From contig JBLHZY010000001.1 of assembly GCA_047631555.1 (NCBI GenBank), positions 62,001 to 126,000 of the forward strand: a stretch of 64,000 bases of DNA, read 5' to 3'. Source of the stretch: JBLHZY01 sp047631555. Its GTDB lineage: Bacteria > Pseudomonadota > Alphaproteobacteria > Rhodobacterales > Rhodobacteraceae. Of the stretch, positions 41,199 to 50,090 are shown piece after piece. The translations under genes and the position numbers were made by a program. Each line of letters opens with the position of its first letter. Position 1 is the first letter of the stretch. Below the pieces are notes generated by a model. It was not told the origin of the DNA, did no database searches, and worked only from the letters and a program-made list of their open reading frames with translations.

Positions 41199-41252
41199 CG
41201 AATCAGTGATTCGCAGGTATTGATTCGGATAAGGATTCGGAACGGGTGATTC
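41199..41252. promoter_or_regulatory. Cluster of five GANTC (CcrM) sites upstream of rpoD
   Basis: GANTC occurs at 41200, 41208, 41222, 41234 and 41248. The first two form a perfect palindrome, CGAATCA-G-TGATTCG (41199-41213). The next three lie in a repeated T/G-GATTCG word spaced 12-14 bp. CcrM methylates GANTC in most alphaproteobacteria, and methylation state can affect transcription. The cluster is 79-131 bp upstream of the rpoD start. Confidence 0.65.
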
Positions 41253-41330
41253 GCCCGCATCGCCCCAGCCCTTCGACCGATCGATTTCAGGTTTTGATCT
41301 CGATGTTTCGATTTAGACGAGGAGTGCCAC

Positions 41331-43322
41331 ATGGCCGCCAAAGATAACGACGACCAAAAGCGAGACGATCAGGACAACGGCATGTCGCTCGATATGAGCC
41401 AAGCCGCGGTCAAAAAGATGATCGCCGATGCGCGTGAACGTGGCTACATCACCTACGAACAGCTCAACACAGTTCTGCCGCCAGAGCAGGTCTCTTCTGA
41501 GCAAATCGAAGACGTGATGTCGATGCTTTCAGAGATGGGCATCAACATTATCGAAGACGACGAGGCCGAGGAAGAAGAGAATAAATCCGGCACCGACGTT
41601 GTCGACGCTTCTGCCGCGCGCGAAGTGACGCTGGCCTCCTCTGAGACAGAAAAACTGGATCGCACCGATGATCCGGTGCGGATGTACCTGCGCGAAATGG
41701 GCTCGGTCGAGCTGCTCTCGCGTGAGGGTGAGATCGCGATTGCCAAACGCATCGAAGCGGGCCGCAATACGATGATCTTGGGGCTCTGCGAAAGCCCGCT
41801 GACCTTCCAAGCGATCACCATCTGGCGCGATGAACTTCTATCCGAAGACATCCTTTTGCGCGATGTGATCGACCTTGAAACCACCTTCGGCAACAGCATC
41901 GAAGGCGAAGAAGAAAACGTCGTAACGCCGGTAACGCCCGTTGGCGGCGCGCCCGCTGCGGCAACGGCCGAAAAGCCTGCCGAGCTGGATGCCGATGGCA
42001 ATCCGATCTCAACGGATGATGATGACGACGATGATGATGACGAACAGGCCAATATGTCGCTTGCCGCGATGGAGGCTGTTCTTAAGCCGCAAGTGCTTGA
42101 AACGCTTGAACTAATCGCCCATCACTATACCGCGCTTGCCGAGATGCAAGATTTGCGGATGTCCGCGACCCTGAACGAAGATGGCTCCTTTTCCGACAAA
42201 GAAGAGGCCGCCTATCAAAAGCTGCGCTCCGAAATCGTCGTTTTGGTCAACGAGCTGCACCTGCATAACAACCGGATTGAAGCCCTGATTGATCAGCTTT
42301 ACGGCATCAATCGCCGCATCATGTCGATCGACAGCAACATGGTCAAACTTGCCGACCAAGCGCGGATCAACCGGCGCGAATTCATCGATGCTTACCGTGG
42401 CTGCGAGCTTGATCCAACATGGCTTGAGCGGATGAGCGAAAAATCCGGCCGCGGCTGGAACGCTTTGATCGAACGCTTCACCCCGAAAATCGAAGAGCTG
42501 CGCGGCGAGATGGCCCAAGTTGGCCAATATGTTGGGGTGGATGTTTCCGAATTCCGCCGCATCGTTGGCCAAGTGCAAAAGGGCGAAAAAGAAGCGCGTC
42601 AGGCCAAGAAAGAAATGGTCGAAGCCAACCTGCGCCTCGTAATCTCGATTGCCAAAAAATATACCAACCGTGGCCTGCAATTCCTTGATCTCATTCAGGA
42701 AGGTAACATCGGCTTGATGAAGGCCGTCGATAAATTCGAATATCGTCGCGGTTATAAATTCTCGACCTATGCGACTTGGTGGATCCGCCAAGCGATCACC
42801 CGCTCGATCGCCGATCAGGCCCGCACGATCCGTATCCCGGTCCATATGATCGAAACGATCAACAAGCTGGTGCGCACAGGGCGCCAAATGCTGCACGAAA
42901 TTGGCCGCGAGCCTACGCCAGAAGAATTGGCCGAGAAGCTTCAAATGCCGCTCGAAAAAGTGCGCAAAGTGATGAAAATCGCCAAAGAGCCGATCTCGCT
43001 TGAGACCCCGATTGGCGATGAAGAAGATAGCCAGCTTGGCGATTTCATCGAGGATAAGAATGCGATCCTGCCGCTGGACTCGGCCATTCAGGAAAACCTC
43101 AAAGGCACAACGACCCGTGTCTTGGCCTCGCTGACGCCGCGCGAAGAACGCGTATTGCGGATGCGGTTTGGCATCGGGATGAACACCGATCACACCCTCG
43201 AAGAGGTCGGTCAGCAGTTCTCGGTAACGCGCGAGCGGATCCGCCAGATCGAAGCGAAAGCCTTGCGAAAGCTCAAGCATCCAAGCCGCAGCCGCAAGCT
43301 GCGCAGCTTCCTCGATCAGTAA
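41331..43322 (+). CDS. rpoD: RNA polymerase primary sigma factor RpoD
   Basis: The 663-residue sigma-70 protein has region 1.1 at the N-terminus, region 1.2 (DDPVRMYLREMGSVELLSRE) and a non-conserved region with a run of aspartates (about 224-233). Region 2 (NLRLVISIAKKYTNRGLQFL and onward through YATWWIRQAI), region 3 and region 4 (LTPREERVLRMRFGIG... ending SRSRKLRSFLDQ) follow. It directs housekeeping transcription. Position after dnaG is conserved. An intrinsic terminator follows four bases after the stop. Confidence 0.98.
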   Translation: MAAKDNDDQKRDDQDNGMSLDMSQAAVKKMIADARERGYITYEQLNTVLPPEQVSSEQIEDVMSMLSEMGINIIEDDEAEEEENKSGTDVVDASAAREVTLASSETEKLDRTDDPVRMYLREMGSVELLSREGEIAIAKRIEAGRNTMILGLCESPLTFQAITIWRDELLSEDILLRDVIDLETTFGNSIEGEEENVVTPVTPVGGAPAAATAEKPAELDADGNPISTDDDDDDDDDEQANMSLAAMEAVLKPQVLETLELIAHHYTALAEMQDLRMSATLNEDGSFSDKEEAAYQKLRSEIVVLVNELHLHNNRIEALIDQLYGINRRIMSIDSNMVKLADQARINRREFIDAYRGCELDPTWLERMSEKSGRGWNALIERFTPKIEELRGEMAQVGQYVGVDVSEFRRIVGQVQKGEKEARQAKKEMVEANLRLVISIAKKYTNRGLQFLDLIQEGNIGLMKAVDKFEYRRGYKFSTYATWWIRQAITRSIADQARTIRIPVHMIETINKLVRTGRQMLHEIGREPTPEELAEKLQMPLEKVRKVMKIAKEPISLETPIGDEEDSQLGDFIEDKNAILPLDSAIQENLKGTTTRVLASLTPREERVLRMRFGIGMNTDHTLEEVGQQFSVTRERIRQIEAKALRKLKHPSRSRKLRSFLDQ

Positions 43323-43325
43323 TCA

Positions 43326-43357
43326 AAAAGGGCGCTCTTCGGAGCGCCTTTTCTTTT
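43326..43357 (+). terminator. Rho-independent terminator of rpoD
   Basis: GGCGCTC (43331-43337), TTCG tetraloop, GAGCGCC (43342-43348) and TTTTCTTTT follow the rpoD stop directly. A-U pairs extend the stem on both sides. Confidence 0.9.
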
Positions 43358-43404
43358 GGGCGCGCGGTTCCCAAAACCGGCCCAAAGCGTCCATCCTCAG
43401 GCCG

Positions 43405-43452
43405 AAATCTTCTTTAAAGATTTGCAAAACCGCCCCCAAATTTCTTTAAAGA
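43405..43452. promoter_or_regulatory. Two identical AT-rich palindromes upstream of nrdR
   Basis: TCTTTAAAGA occurs at 43411-43420 and at 43443-43452, 32 bp apart (about three helical turns). The first is nested in a longer inverted repeat, AAATCTT-N5-AAGATTT (43405-43423). The sequence does not match the NrdR box. Paired sites on the same DNA face suggest cooperative binding by a dimeric regulator. Confidence 0.5.
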
Positions 43453-43559
43453 CTTTAAAAACTGCGCGCCGATGCCCCCGCCCGTTGCGCCCAAGCCATA
43501 GCCTATCTAGCCCCAAAATTTCGGCTCTACCCAAAGTCTGGCCGCTCCCCTATAGTGCC

Positions 43560-43568
43560 TGTGGATAA
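43560..43568. promoter_or_regulatory. Perfect DnaA box upstream of nrdR
   Basis: TGTGGATAA is the reverse complement of the consensus DnaA box TTATCCACA. It lies 47 bp upstream of the nrdR start and four bases after a possible -10 element TATAGT (43551-43556). DnaA control of ribonucleotide reduction genes is known in E. coli; here it is inferred. Confidence 0.5.
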
Positions 43569-43615
43569 GTTGGGCGATGCCCCAAGAAGATGCGGTTAAT
43601 AACAAGGGGATTGCC

Positions 43616-44083
43616 ATGCGCTGCCCATTTTGCGGAAATGTGGACACTCAAGTAAAAGACAGCCGCCCGGCTGAGGATCATGTCGCGATCCGGCGTCGGC
43701 GCTTTTGTTCGGCCTGCGGCGGGCGTTTCACAACCTATGAACGCGTCCAATTGCGCGACCTCGTGGTGATCAAATCCAATGGCCGCCGCGAAGATTTTGA
43801 TCGCGATAAGCTTGAGCGCTCAGTTCGAATTTCCCTGCAAAAACGGCCAGTTGAGCCCGAACGCATGGATCAGATGATCTCGGGTATAGTGCGCCGGTTG
43901 GAAAGCATGGGCGAGACGGATATCCCCTCGACCACCATCGGCGAGATCGTCATGGAAAGCCTCGCGCGGATCGATACGGTCGCCTATGTGCGCTTTGCCT
44001 CGGTGTATAAAAACTTCCAAGCCGCCGACGATTTCGACAAATTCGTCAGCGAATTGCGCCCACCCGTCTCTCCAGACGAATAA
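43616..44083 (+). CDS. nrdR: Transcriptional repressor NrdR
   Basis: The 155-residue regulator has a zinc ribbon (C3, C6, C31, C34) followed by an ATP-cone domain (about 46-136, beginning LRDLVVIKSNGRREDFDRDK). NrdR senses dATP/ATP and represses ribonucleotide reductase genes. The start at 43616 puts MRCPFC at the N-terminus, as in the family. ribD begins directly after its stop codon (TAAATG), a linkage widely conserved in bacteria. Confidence 0.97.
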   Translation: MRCPFCGNVDTQVKDSRPAEDHVAIRRRRFCSACGGRFTTYERVQLRDLVVIKSNGRREDFDRDKLERSVRISLQKRPVEPERMDQMISGIVRRLESMGETDIPSTTIGEIVMESLARIDTVAYVRFASVYKNFQAADDFDKFVSELRPPVSPDE

Positions 44084-45175
44084 ATGAACGCCGATGCCCG
44101 CCATATGGCGCATGCGCTCGCCCTCGGGCGGCGCGGGCTCGGCCGCACATGGCCCAATCCCTCTGTGGGCTGCGTGATTGTTAAGGACGGTCGCATCATT
44201 GGTAGGGGTGTCACCGCGATAGGCGGGCGCCCTCATGCTGAGCCGCAAGCCCTTGAAATGGCTGGGAAAGCTGCCAAAGGCGCAACAGCCTATGTCACGC
44301 TTGAGCCCTGCGCCCATACAGGCCAAACCCCGCCTTGCGTCGATGCTCTGATAGCCGCCGGGATTGCCCGCGTCGTCATCGCGCTCAGCGATCCCGATCC
44401 GCGCACCGATGGGGCAGGGGCCGCCCGCCTGCGCGCCGCGGGTATAGAAGTCACCACCGGCATTTTGGAGGCCGAAGCCCGCGCCGATCAGCAAGGCTTC
44501 CTGACCAAAATTACCCAACAACGCCCGATGCTTACCCTCAAACTCGCCACCAGCTTCGATGGCCGCATCGCGACCGCCACAGGCCAAAGCCAGTGGATCA
44601 CTGACGCGCCCGCCCGCAGGCTCACCCACGCCATGCGCGCAACCCATGACGCCGTGCTCATTGGTGGCGGAACAGCGCGCGCCGATGATCCCATGCTCAA
44701 CGTACGCGGCCTCGGCATCACTCATCAGCCCACGCGCATCGTTATGTCGCGCAAGCTCGACCTGCCGCTCAGCAGCAAGCTCGCCGCCTCTGCCAAAGAT
44801 ATCCCGCTGTGGATTTGCCATGCAAAAGATGCCGATCCAAACCTGATCACCGCGTGGCAAGGCATCGGCGCAACCCTCATAGAAGTGCCCTCAAACGCCG
44901 CGCGTCAGCTCGATCCAACAGCAACAATGCGCGCCCTTGCGGCCCGTGGCCTCACCCGCATTTTCTGCGAAGGTGGCGGCGCGCTTGCGGCCTCGCTGCT
45001 GCAGGCCGATCTCGTTGATCACCTCGCAGGATTTACCGCAGGGCTTGCCCTTGGCGCCGAAGGCATCCCCGCGATCAGCGCGCTTGGCCTCGATCAACTC
45101 TCCCAAGCGACCCGCTTCGAACTCCAAGAAACCCGAAGCATCGGCCCGGATGTCTATCACCGCTGGTCCCGCTAA
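44084..45175 (+). CDS. ribD: Bifunctional riboflavin deaminase/reductase RibD
   Basis: The 363-residue enzyme has an N-terminal cytidine-deaminase-like domain (H51-A-E53 and P-C76-A-H-T-G-Q-T-P-P-C85 zinc site) and a C-terminal reductase domain (about 150-360, starting MLTLKLATSFDGRIA). It carries out the second and third steps of riboflavin synthesis from GTP. Start immediately follows the nrdR stop. The rest of the rib cluster (ribE onward) resumes 4.9 kb downstream beyond the capsule genes. Confidence 0.96.
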   Translation: MNADARHMAHALALGRRGLGRTWPNPSVGCVIVKDGRIIGRGVTAIGGRPHAEPQALEMAGKAAKGATAYVTLEPCAHTGQTPPCVDALIAAGIARVVIALSDPDPRTDGAGAARLRAAGIEVTTGILEAEARADQQGFLTKITQQRPMLTLKLATSFDGRIATATGQSQWITDAPARRLTHAMRATHDAVLIGGGTARADDPMLNVRGLGITHQPTRIVMSRKLDLPLSSKLAASAKDIPLWICHAKDADPNLITAWQGIGATLIEVPSNAARQLDPTATMRALAARGLTRIFCEGGGALAASLLQADLVDHLAGFTAGLALGAEGIPAISALGLDQLSQATRFELQETRSIGPDVYHRWSR

Positions 45176-45231
45176 GTCGCTGTAAAACCAACTTTTTCTT
45201 GGTCAAAATACTCATAGCGCCACGAAGGAAA

Positions 45232-47265
45232 TCAGCCCCCACGCCGCCATAAATACGCATAGCTCGCCAAAGCCCCCTGCGCCTTTGCCAGCAATCGCAG
45301 CCCAAGCCCGCCGCGGATTACCTCGCCCGTTTCAAGCCGATCAACAATCACCTCGGCGCTACAAGCCAGCCCCGTTTGCGGATCAAAGTAGCGCGGATAA
45401 TCAATCAAAGCGGCATAGGCGAGACCGGCCAAATCGGGCCGCGCCGCGCGCCTCTCTGGCGCCTCGATCAAATCGCGCGTCAGGCCCCAGCCTGCATAAA
45501 ACGGCAGGCCCGCGCATGTCACAGGCTTGCCACGCAACAACGCCTCAAACCCCAAAAGCGAGGTCATCACCCAGACCTCATCCACCGCCTCAATCAAAGC
45601 AATCGGATCGGCCGCGTGCAAAACAACATCAGCCAAATCGCTTGCATCATATGCACCTGCGCGAAGCCCTGCTTCCACATCCGGGTGCGGCTTATAGATA
45701 ATAACGGCCTCAGGATTGGCCGCCCGCGCTGCTGCCAAAAGCGCCGCATTCGTGCAAATCTCGCCGCAGCCAGCGAGGATCGAGGCGTCATCCTCGACCT
45801 GCCCGGCCACCAAAATGCGATGTCCGGCGGGCAGCTCGGGCAAAGCAGCACCTTCCAAATTATACTTTGAAATCCGCGCTCTATTGAGCCGACGGATCAG
45901 CGCATCAATACGAAAACGCGCAAAATTTGGCAGCTCCACGCGCGCAGAAATCATCGCCTCAAGGCGCGAAGGGCTACGCGGATCGTAATACATCCCAAGA
46001 TCATCAGCTATGAGCGAAAGGGGCGGAACAAGAGAGGCGCCAAGACCGCGTGAGCGAAGGAATCCATCCTCAACCCGCAAGCGATCTTGTCGATCATCCG
46101 GCCCGCCCATACCCCAAGCCATCAGGCGTTGTCCGCCGCCATCGGCCATTGCGGCGCCCTTTTGCGGATCATCAACAAAGCGCAAACCGGGTCCGAAAAA
46201 CTTGCGCAGATGGCCCCGTTTCCAAAGCCGCATGCCGCTTGTGACATAGCCGTGCCGATCTTCGCGCCAAGCCCGCGCGCGCGCTTCAAGCCCGGCAATC
46301 ACATCCTCAAGCTCGCATAATTGATCACGGTAAGGATCATACCAGGTTGGATAAAGCAGCATCGCCCCGGCAAAAAGCTGCGCGCGGGTCAGCTTGCGTT
46401 CGCGCCGCGCCACTGGATTTTCATCCGCCGTCAGACCCCAGCCGCTATAGAAGGGTTGGCCAAATACCCGCGGCTTATGCCCGGCATAAATCGCCTCAAA
46501 CCCCAGCTGCGAAGAGACTGTATAAACCGCCATCGCCCCTTCCATCAGCGCCCAAGGCGAGACCGGATCGCGCAAAAGCATCACGCGTTCATTGGCATCG
46601 GCCTCGGTAAAATGGCCCGTCCGGTGGCCCGCTTCTGTCTCTGGATGGGTTTTGATAACGATCTTTGCGCCGGGGTGCTCGGTTTGGGCAAAGACCAGCA
46701 TTTCGTGAAAAAGCCCCGCTGATCCGGCGCCATATTCAATCGAGGCGTCGCCCTTTGTTTGATCGATGACCAGCACATATGGCGCATCTGGAAGCACATC
46801 GGCGGGATCAAAGGCGTTATACTTGGACAAATGCGATGCGCGCAGCCAATCGGCGCAATTACGGGCGCGGTCCAAAAGGGCGGTATCATCAAGCGGATTG
46901 GTGGCCAAAAGATGCTCAAGATCCGAAGGGGTTGAGCTGTCAAAATGCACGCCGCGCTGATCAAGGCAAAGCCCGACCGGCGGCTCGCCATCACGCCCGG
47001 TCAAAACGGATCGCAACGGCGCGTCTTCGACCCGCAGAATGGGCGCGTCATTGCGCTGCGCCACTGCTTCACCGCGCCCCGATGTTGGGCTCTTGCCCCA
47101 AACGCCAACGAAATCATCGCCCTTTGGCTGGCCAATGCGGATATCCCAGCCCGCCAGCTCCATGATCCGGCGCACGCGGCCCTGTGTTAAAAAGCCGCCG
47201 TTATAAACGTAAAGCCGCCGGGAAGATGGCTCCCCGGCGGCACTATTATTGCTGTGTTTGCTCAT
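45232..47265 (-). CDS. kpsC: Capsule polysaccharide biosynthesis protein KpsC (beta-Kdo transferase type)
   Basis: The 677-residue protein contains two homologous glycosyltransferase halves (about 15-330 and 350-670). Each half shows Y/K-P-H-P-(D/E)-x-E-A/AG and a later T-S/S-S-L-G-F-E-A segment with F-Y-A/S-G-W-G-L-T. This is the dual-module KpsC that builds the poly-Kdo linker joining capsule polysaccharide to its lipid anchor, acting at the inner face of the inner membrane with KpsS. It lies 10 bp after the export lipoprotein gene. Confidence 0.92.
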   Translation of the reverse strand: MSKHSNNSAAGEPSSRRLYVYNGGFLTQGRVRRIMELAGWDIRIGQPKGDDFVGVWGKSPTSGRGEAVAQRNDAPILRVEDAPLRSVLTGRDGEPPVGLCLDQRGVHFDSSTPSDLEHLLATNPLDDTALLDRARNCADWLRASHLSKYNAFDPADVLPDAPYVLVIDQTKGDASIEYGAGSAGLFHEMLVFAQTEHPGAKIVIKTHPETEAGHRTGHFTEADANERVMLLRDPVSPWALMEGAMAVYTVSSQLGFEAIYAGHKPRVFGQPFYSGWGLTADENPVARRERKLTRAQLFAGAMLLYPTWYDPYRDQLCELEDVIAGLEARARAWREDRHGYVTSGMRLWKRGHLRKFFGPGLRFVDDPQKGAAMADGGGQRLMAWGMGGPDDRQDRLRVEDGFLRSRGLGASLVPPLSLIADDLGMYYDPRSPSRLEAMISARVELPNFARFRIDALIRRLNRARISKYNLEGAALPELPAGHRILVAGQVEDDASILAGCGEICTNAALLAAARAANPEAVIIYKPHPDVEAGLRAGAYDASDLADVVLHAADPIALIEAVDEVWVMTSLLGFEALLRGKPVTCAGLPFYAGWGLTRDLIEAPERRAARPDLAGLAYAALIDYPRYFDPQTGLACSAEVIVDRLETGEVIRGGLGLRLLAKAQGALASYAYLWRRGG

Positions 47266-47275
47266 GGTTGGTGGA

Positions 47276-48409
47276 TCAGTTTCCGGCCAAAGTATTGAGC
47301 GTATTCACGGTTCCAAGCGAACCGGTGATTGCGTTAAGTGTCTTGGACCATTGAACAAATGGCGCCTCAGTCACATAAACCGTATCGCCATCGCGGATCA
47401 CAAAATCACGCGCAAGGAAAACGCCGTTTGGCTCCGTGAGGTTAAGCACATAAACCATGCGCTGCACGCCTTGAAGATCGCTGCGCCCCAACACTTGATT
47501 GGAAATCTCCGCAGACTCGTTGCGGAACACAAAGACGCCGGTTGGATCAGCAAGGTTGCTGCTCAGCCCGCCAACTTGGGCAATGCCCTCAATTGCTGAA
47601 AGCGTCTGGGTCTCAAACTTTACGCGGCTTTGCGCGCCGGTGGCCCCAAGGGCCGTAAACGAGCGCGTATCCGCCTCGACCAAAATGCGATCCCCGCCGC
47701 GAAGCGCGATATCGAATTTGGGATTGTCATAAAGATCCTCGAACCAGATCGTCGCCTTATGCGATCCACGGATCACAGTGATTTGCGCGATCTCGGGCTC
47801 AACCGCCACGCCGCCTGCGCGCGCAAGCATTGCCGTGAGGGTCCGTGTTGGCCGCTCAATGGCATAAACGCCTTGGCCGCTCACCGCGCCGGTGATTGAA
47901 ACGGTCGCGCCATCGCCAGCAAGGCGGCGCACGGTCACTTGGGGATCAGGGGTCTGGGAGTCGAGCTTTTCGGTGATGATGCGGCGGATCGCTTCGGGCG
48001 AATTGCCCGCCGCTTTGATCCGGCCTGCATAGGGGATGAAGATAAAGCCTGAACCATCGACCTGAATTTCTTCAAGCGATGTGGCCGGCGCGCCTTCAAC
48101 GCCCAAAAGCGGGCTATCAACGTTTTCCCAGACCGAAACGCCCAAAGTATCGCCCGCACGGATCGTGTCCGAGCCAAGCGAGCCTGCGTTGATGAAGGCA
48201 TCGGTAAAGCCAAGAATGGGCACAACGCCGGTTGCGCGGGTCACGCGATCATTGACCTCAACGACGAATGCATCGCCCTCGCGCTGAACGGATCCTGCGA
48301 AAATTTCACGTTTGTTCGGGCCAGAGCGCGGCAAGCCACAGCTTGAAAGCGCGGCCACCAATGCCAAAAGGACGACATACTTCGCCTTACGCGATGTCAT
48401 GAGTTTCAC
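47276..48409 (-). CDS. Outer-membrane polysaccharide export lipoprotein (Wza/KpsD-type)
   Basis: The 377-residue protein has a lipoprotein signal (lipobox L-S-S-C, C24). A polysaccharide-export domain follows (about 80-170, with R-A-G-D-T-L-G-V-S-V-W-E and F-I-F-I-P-Y-A-G-R-I). SLBB-type repeats after it include I-T-G-A-V-S-G-Q-G-V-Y and a final F-V-I-R-D-G-D-T-V-Y-V. It would form the outer-membrane exit channel for capsule. It lies between kpsS and kpsC on the same strand. The start may be 48409 or 48400. Confidence 0.9.
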   Translation of the reverse strand: MKLMTSRKAKYVVLLALVAALSSCGLPRSGPNKREIFAGSVQREGDAFVVEVNDRVTRATGVVPILGFTDAFINAGSLGSDTIRAGDTLGVSVWENVDSPLLGVEGAPATSLEEIQVDGSGFIFIPYAGRIKAAGNSPEAIRRIITEKLDSQTPDPQVTVRRLAGDGATVSITGAVSGQGVYAIERPTRTLTAMLARAGGVAVEPEIAQITVIRGSHKATIWFEDLYDNPKFDIALRGGDRILVEADTRSFTALGATGAQSRVKFETQTLSAIEGIAQVGGLSSNLADPTGVFVFRNESAEISNQVLGRSDLQGVQRMVYVLNLTEPNGVFLARDFVIRDGDTVYVTEAPFVQWSKTLNAITGSLGTVNTLNTLAGN

Positions 48410-48593
48410 TGCTGGTCTCCTCGACCTGAATTTCTGCCTCGGGTAGTCTTTTTTTGTTAACCTACGGGAATCCGGGGAAAATAGCTAGCCCGGCGCTGGT
48501 TGGCGGCAGATTTCTGCGAGGAATGTGTTGCGGGCTTGCCGCGATGGGGCAGGGATAGTAGCGCGAACGGGTAAAACCGGCTGTATCTTGTGG

Positions 48594-49886
48594 CTACTTG
48601 ATCACGCGCAATTGCTGGCGGGGGTGGGCTGTGCCGCTTTGCAGGGCTGTGTAGGGATCGTCTTTGGCCAGCATCATATCAACAACTTGGCGCAGCAATT
48701 GCCGCCGCCCGCGGGCCGAATAAAAGCCGCCAGCGATCTGGGATGTCTCCAAAAGATACTGGCGATAATCGCGATATGCGCGGCTATCCGGGCGCGCCGG
48801 ACGGGCAAAGAAATCCGCCAAAGTCTGGGTCGAGACGAACTCGGGCTTGGCATAGACAGCCGCGCCGAATGTTTTGAGCGGCAACCCGCGCCAAAGCACC
48901 TGTTGAGCGGCGGTCGAATTGACCGTCACGGCCGAGCGCGCATGATCGAGCAATTGCGCAAGCTTGCCGCCGCGCACGTAATGAACCCGCGCTTCAACCC
49001 CGTGTTCAGCCGCGATCCGCGCCACTTCACCGCCAAGATTGCGCCGCCCAATTTCAAGCGGATGCGCCTTAAAGACGAGGTGATGATGCGCCGCCGCGCC
49101 TTTGGCAAATCCTTCAATCACCATCGCGATAAATTCGGGCATCGTGTCAAAGGGCGAGTGCATCTGAAAGCTCGCGTCATGCTCAAGCTGCATCAGCGCA
49201 AGGTGATAAGGGTAGCCTGCGCGCTTGATCCGAAAAGTCGCCAAGACCCGATCCGCCCAATGCAGCGGCATCAGGATCAAGCGTTTGAAATATAAGGCAA
49301 ATTCGCGGGTAACAGAAAGCTCGCGATGGCGGCGAAAGTTGCGATAGGCGCCGTTGCGAAACATCACAAACCAATGGTACAGCGCGCCGTAAAACACATG
49401 GTGGCGCATGTCGCCCCAGTGGCTCGGGGCCTCAAATGTATCATGTTCGGAATTGGCCAGAACCTCGCGCATGGTCTCAACCGAGGTCTCCATCAATGCC
49501 GAATGCCCGTTTGATCCGCCGCGCTCATAGGTGATCCAATAGGGGCGCAAATAGCCCTCTTCAAACACATGCACCCGCAAGCCAAGCGCCTTTGCGGCCT
49601 CGATGGCTTGGGCGTGAATGGGGCGTGTATCGCCGTACAGAACGATATCGGTGATCTGATTTTGCCCAACGATTTGGGCAAAGCTCGCAGGCCAGTTTTC
49701 GGGCGTGCCTTCATAAGAGATGTAGTTTTTCGCGCCAAACCAAAAGGCGCGATCCCCGGCGTTAAAGCCAATCCGCCAGACCTGCGCCCCCGCCGCGCGC
49801 AGCATTTTGCCCAAACCATGAAAGAAGGGGCCGTGGGGCCCTTGCAAGAACAAGTAGTGCCTGCCTTCTGTGGTTTGATTTTTCAT
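48594..49886 (-). CDS. kpsS: Capsule biosynthesis protein KpsS
   Basis: The 430-residue protein matches KpsS-type Kdo transferases. The start HYLFLQGPHGPFFHGLGKML is the family hallmark, F-E-E-G-Y-L-R-P-Y-W lies near residue 110, and a K-A-H-P-L-E motif and V-N-S-T-A-A-Q-Q-V-L occur in the C-terminal half. It adds the first Kdo to lysophosphatidylglycerol to start the capsule linker. The start at 49886 fits this hallmark; 30 extra upstream codons do not. Transport genes kpsMTE are not in the window. Confidence 0.9.
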   Translation of the reverse strand: MKNQTTEGRHYLFLQGPHGPFFHGLGKMLRAAGAQVWRIGFNAGDRAFWFGAKNYISYEGTPENWPASFAQIVGQNQITDIVLYGDTRPIHAQAIEAAKALGLRVHVFEEGYLRPYWITYERGGSNGHSALMETSVETMREVLANSEHDTFEAPSHWGDMRHHVFYGALYHWFVMFRNGAYRNFRRHRELSVTREFALYFKRLILMPLHWADRVLATFRIKRAGYPYHLALMQLEHDASFQMHSPFDTMPEFIAMVIEGFAKGAAAHHHLVFKAHPLEIGRRNLGGEVARIAAEHGVEARVHYVRGGKLAQLLDHARSAVTVNSTAAQQVLWRGLPLKTFGAAVYAKPEFVSTQTLADFFARPARPDSRAYRDYRQYLLETSQIAGGFYSARGRRQLLRQVVDMMLAKDDPYTALQSGTAHPRQQLRVIK

Positions 49887-50090
49887 CGAATTTCGGTCCT
49901 TGGCAGCGCTTGCCTGTTGGTGGTTTGCCCGCATTTTGGGGCGTTTGTCGAGTTTGTTAACCCTTTTTCGGGGCATCTTTGTGGCAGTGTGGCGAGCAAG
50001 CCCTAATAAAGCCTTAGGAGCCGCCAGACTTGCACGCTGCGCCCGCCCGCGTTACCTCATAGCGCAAATAGATGTTTGAGAGGATGCGGC

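Noticed and set aside
49887..50090. Possible FMN riboswitch upstream of ribE
   Set aside because: The conserved RFN core words were not found here or before ribBX.
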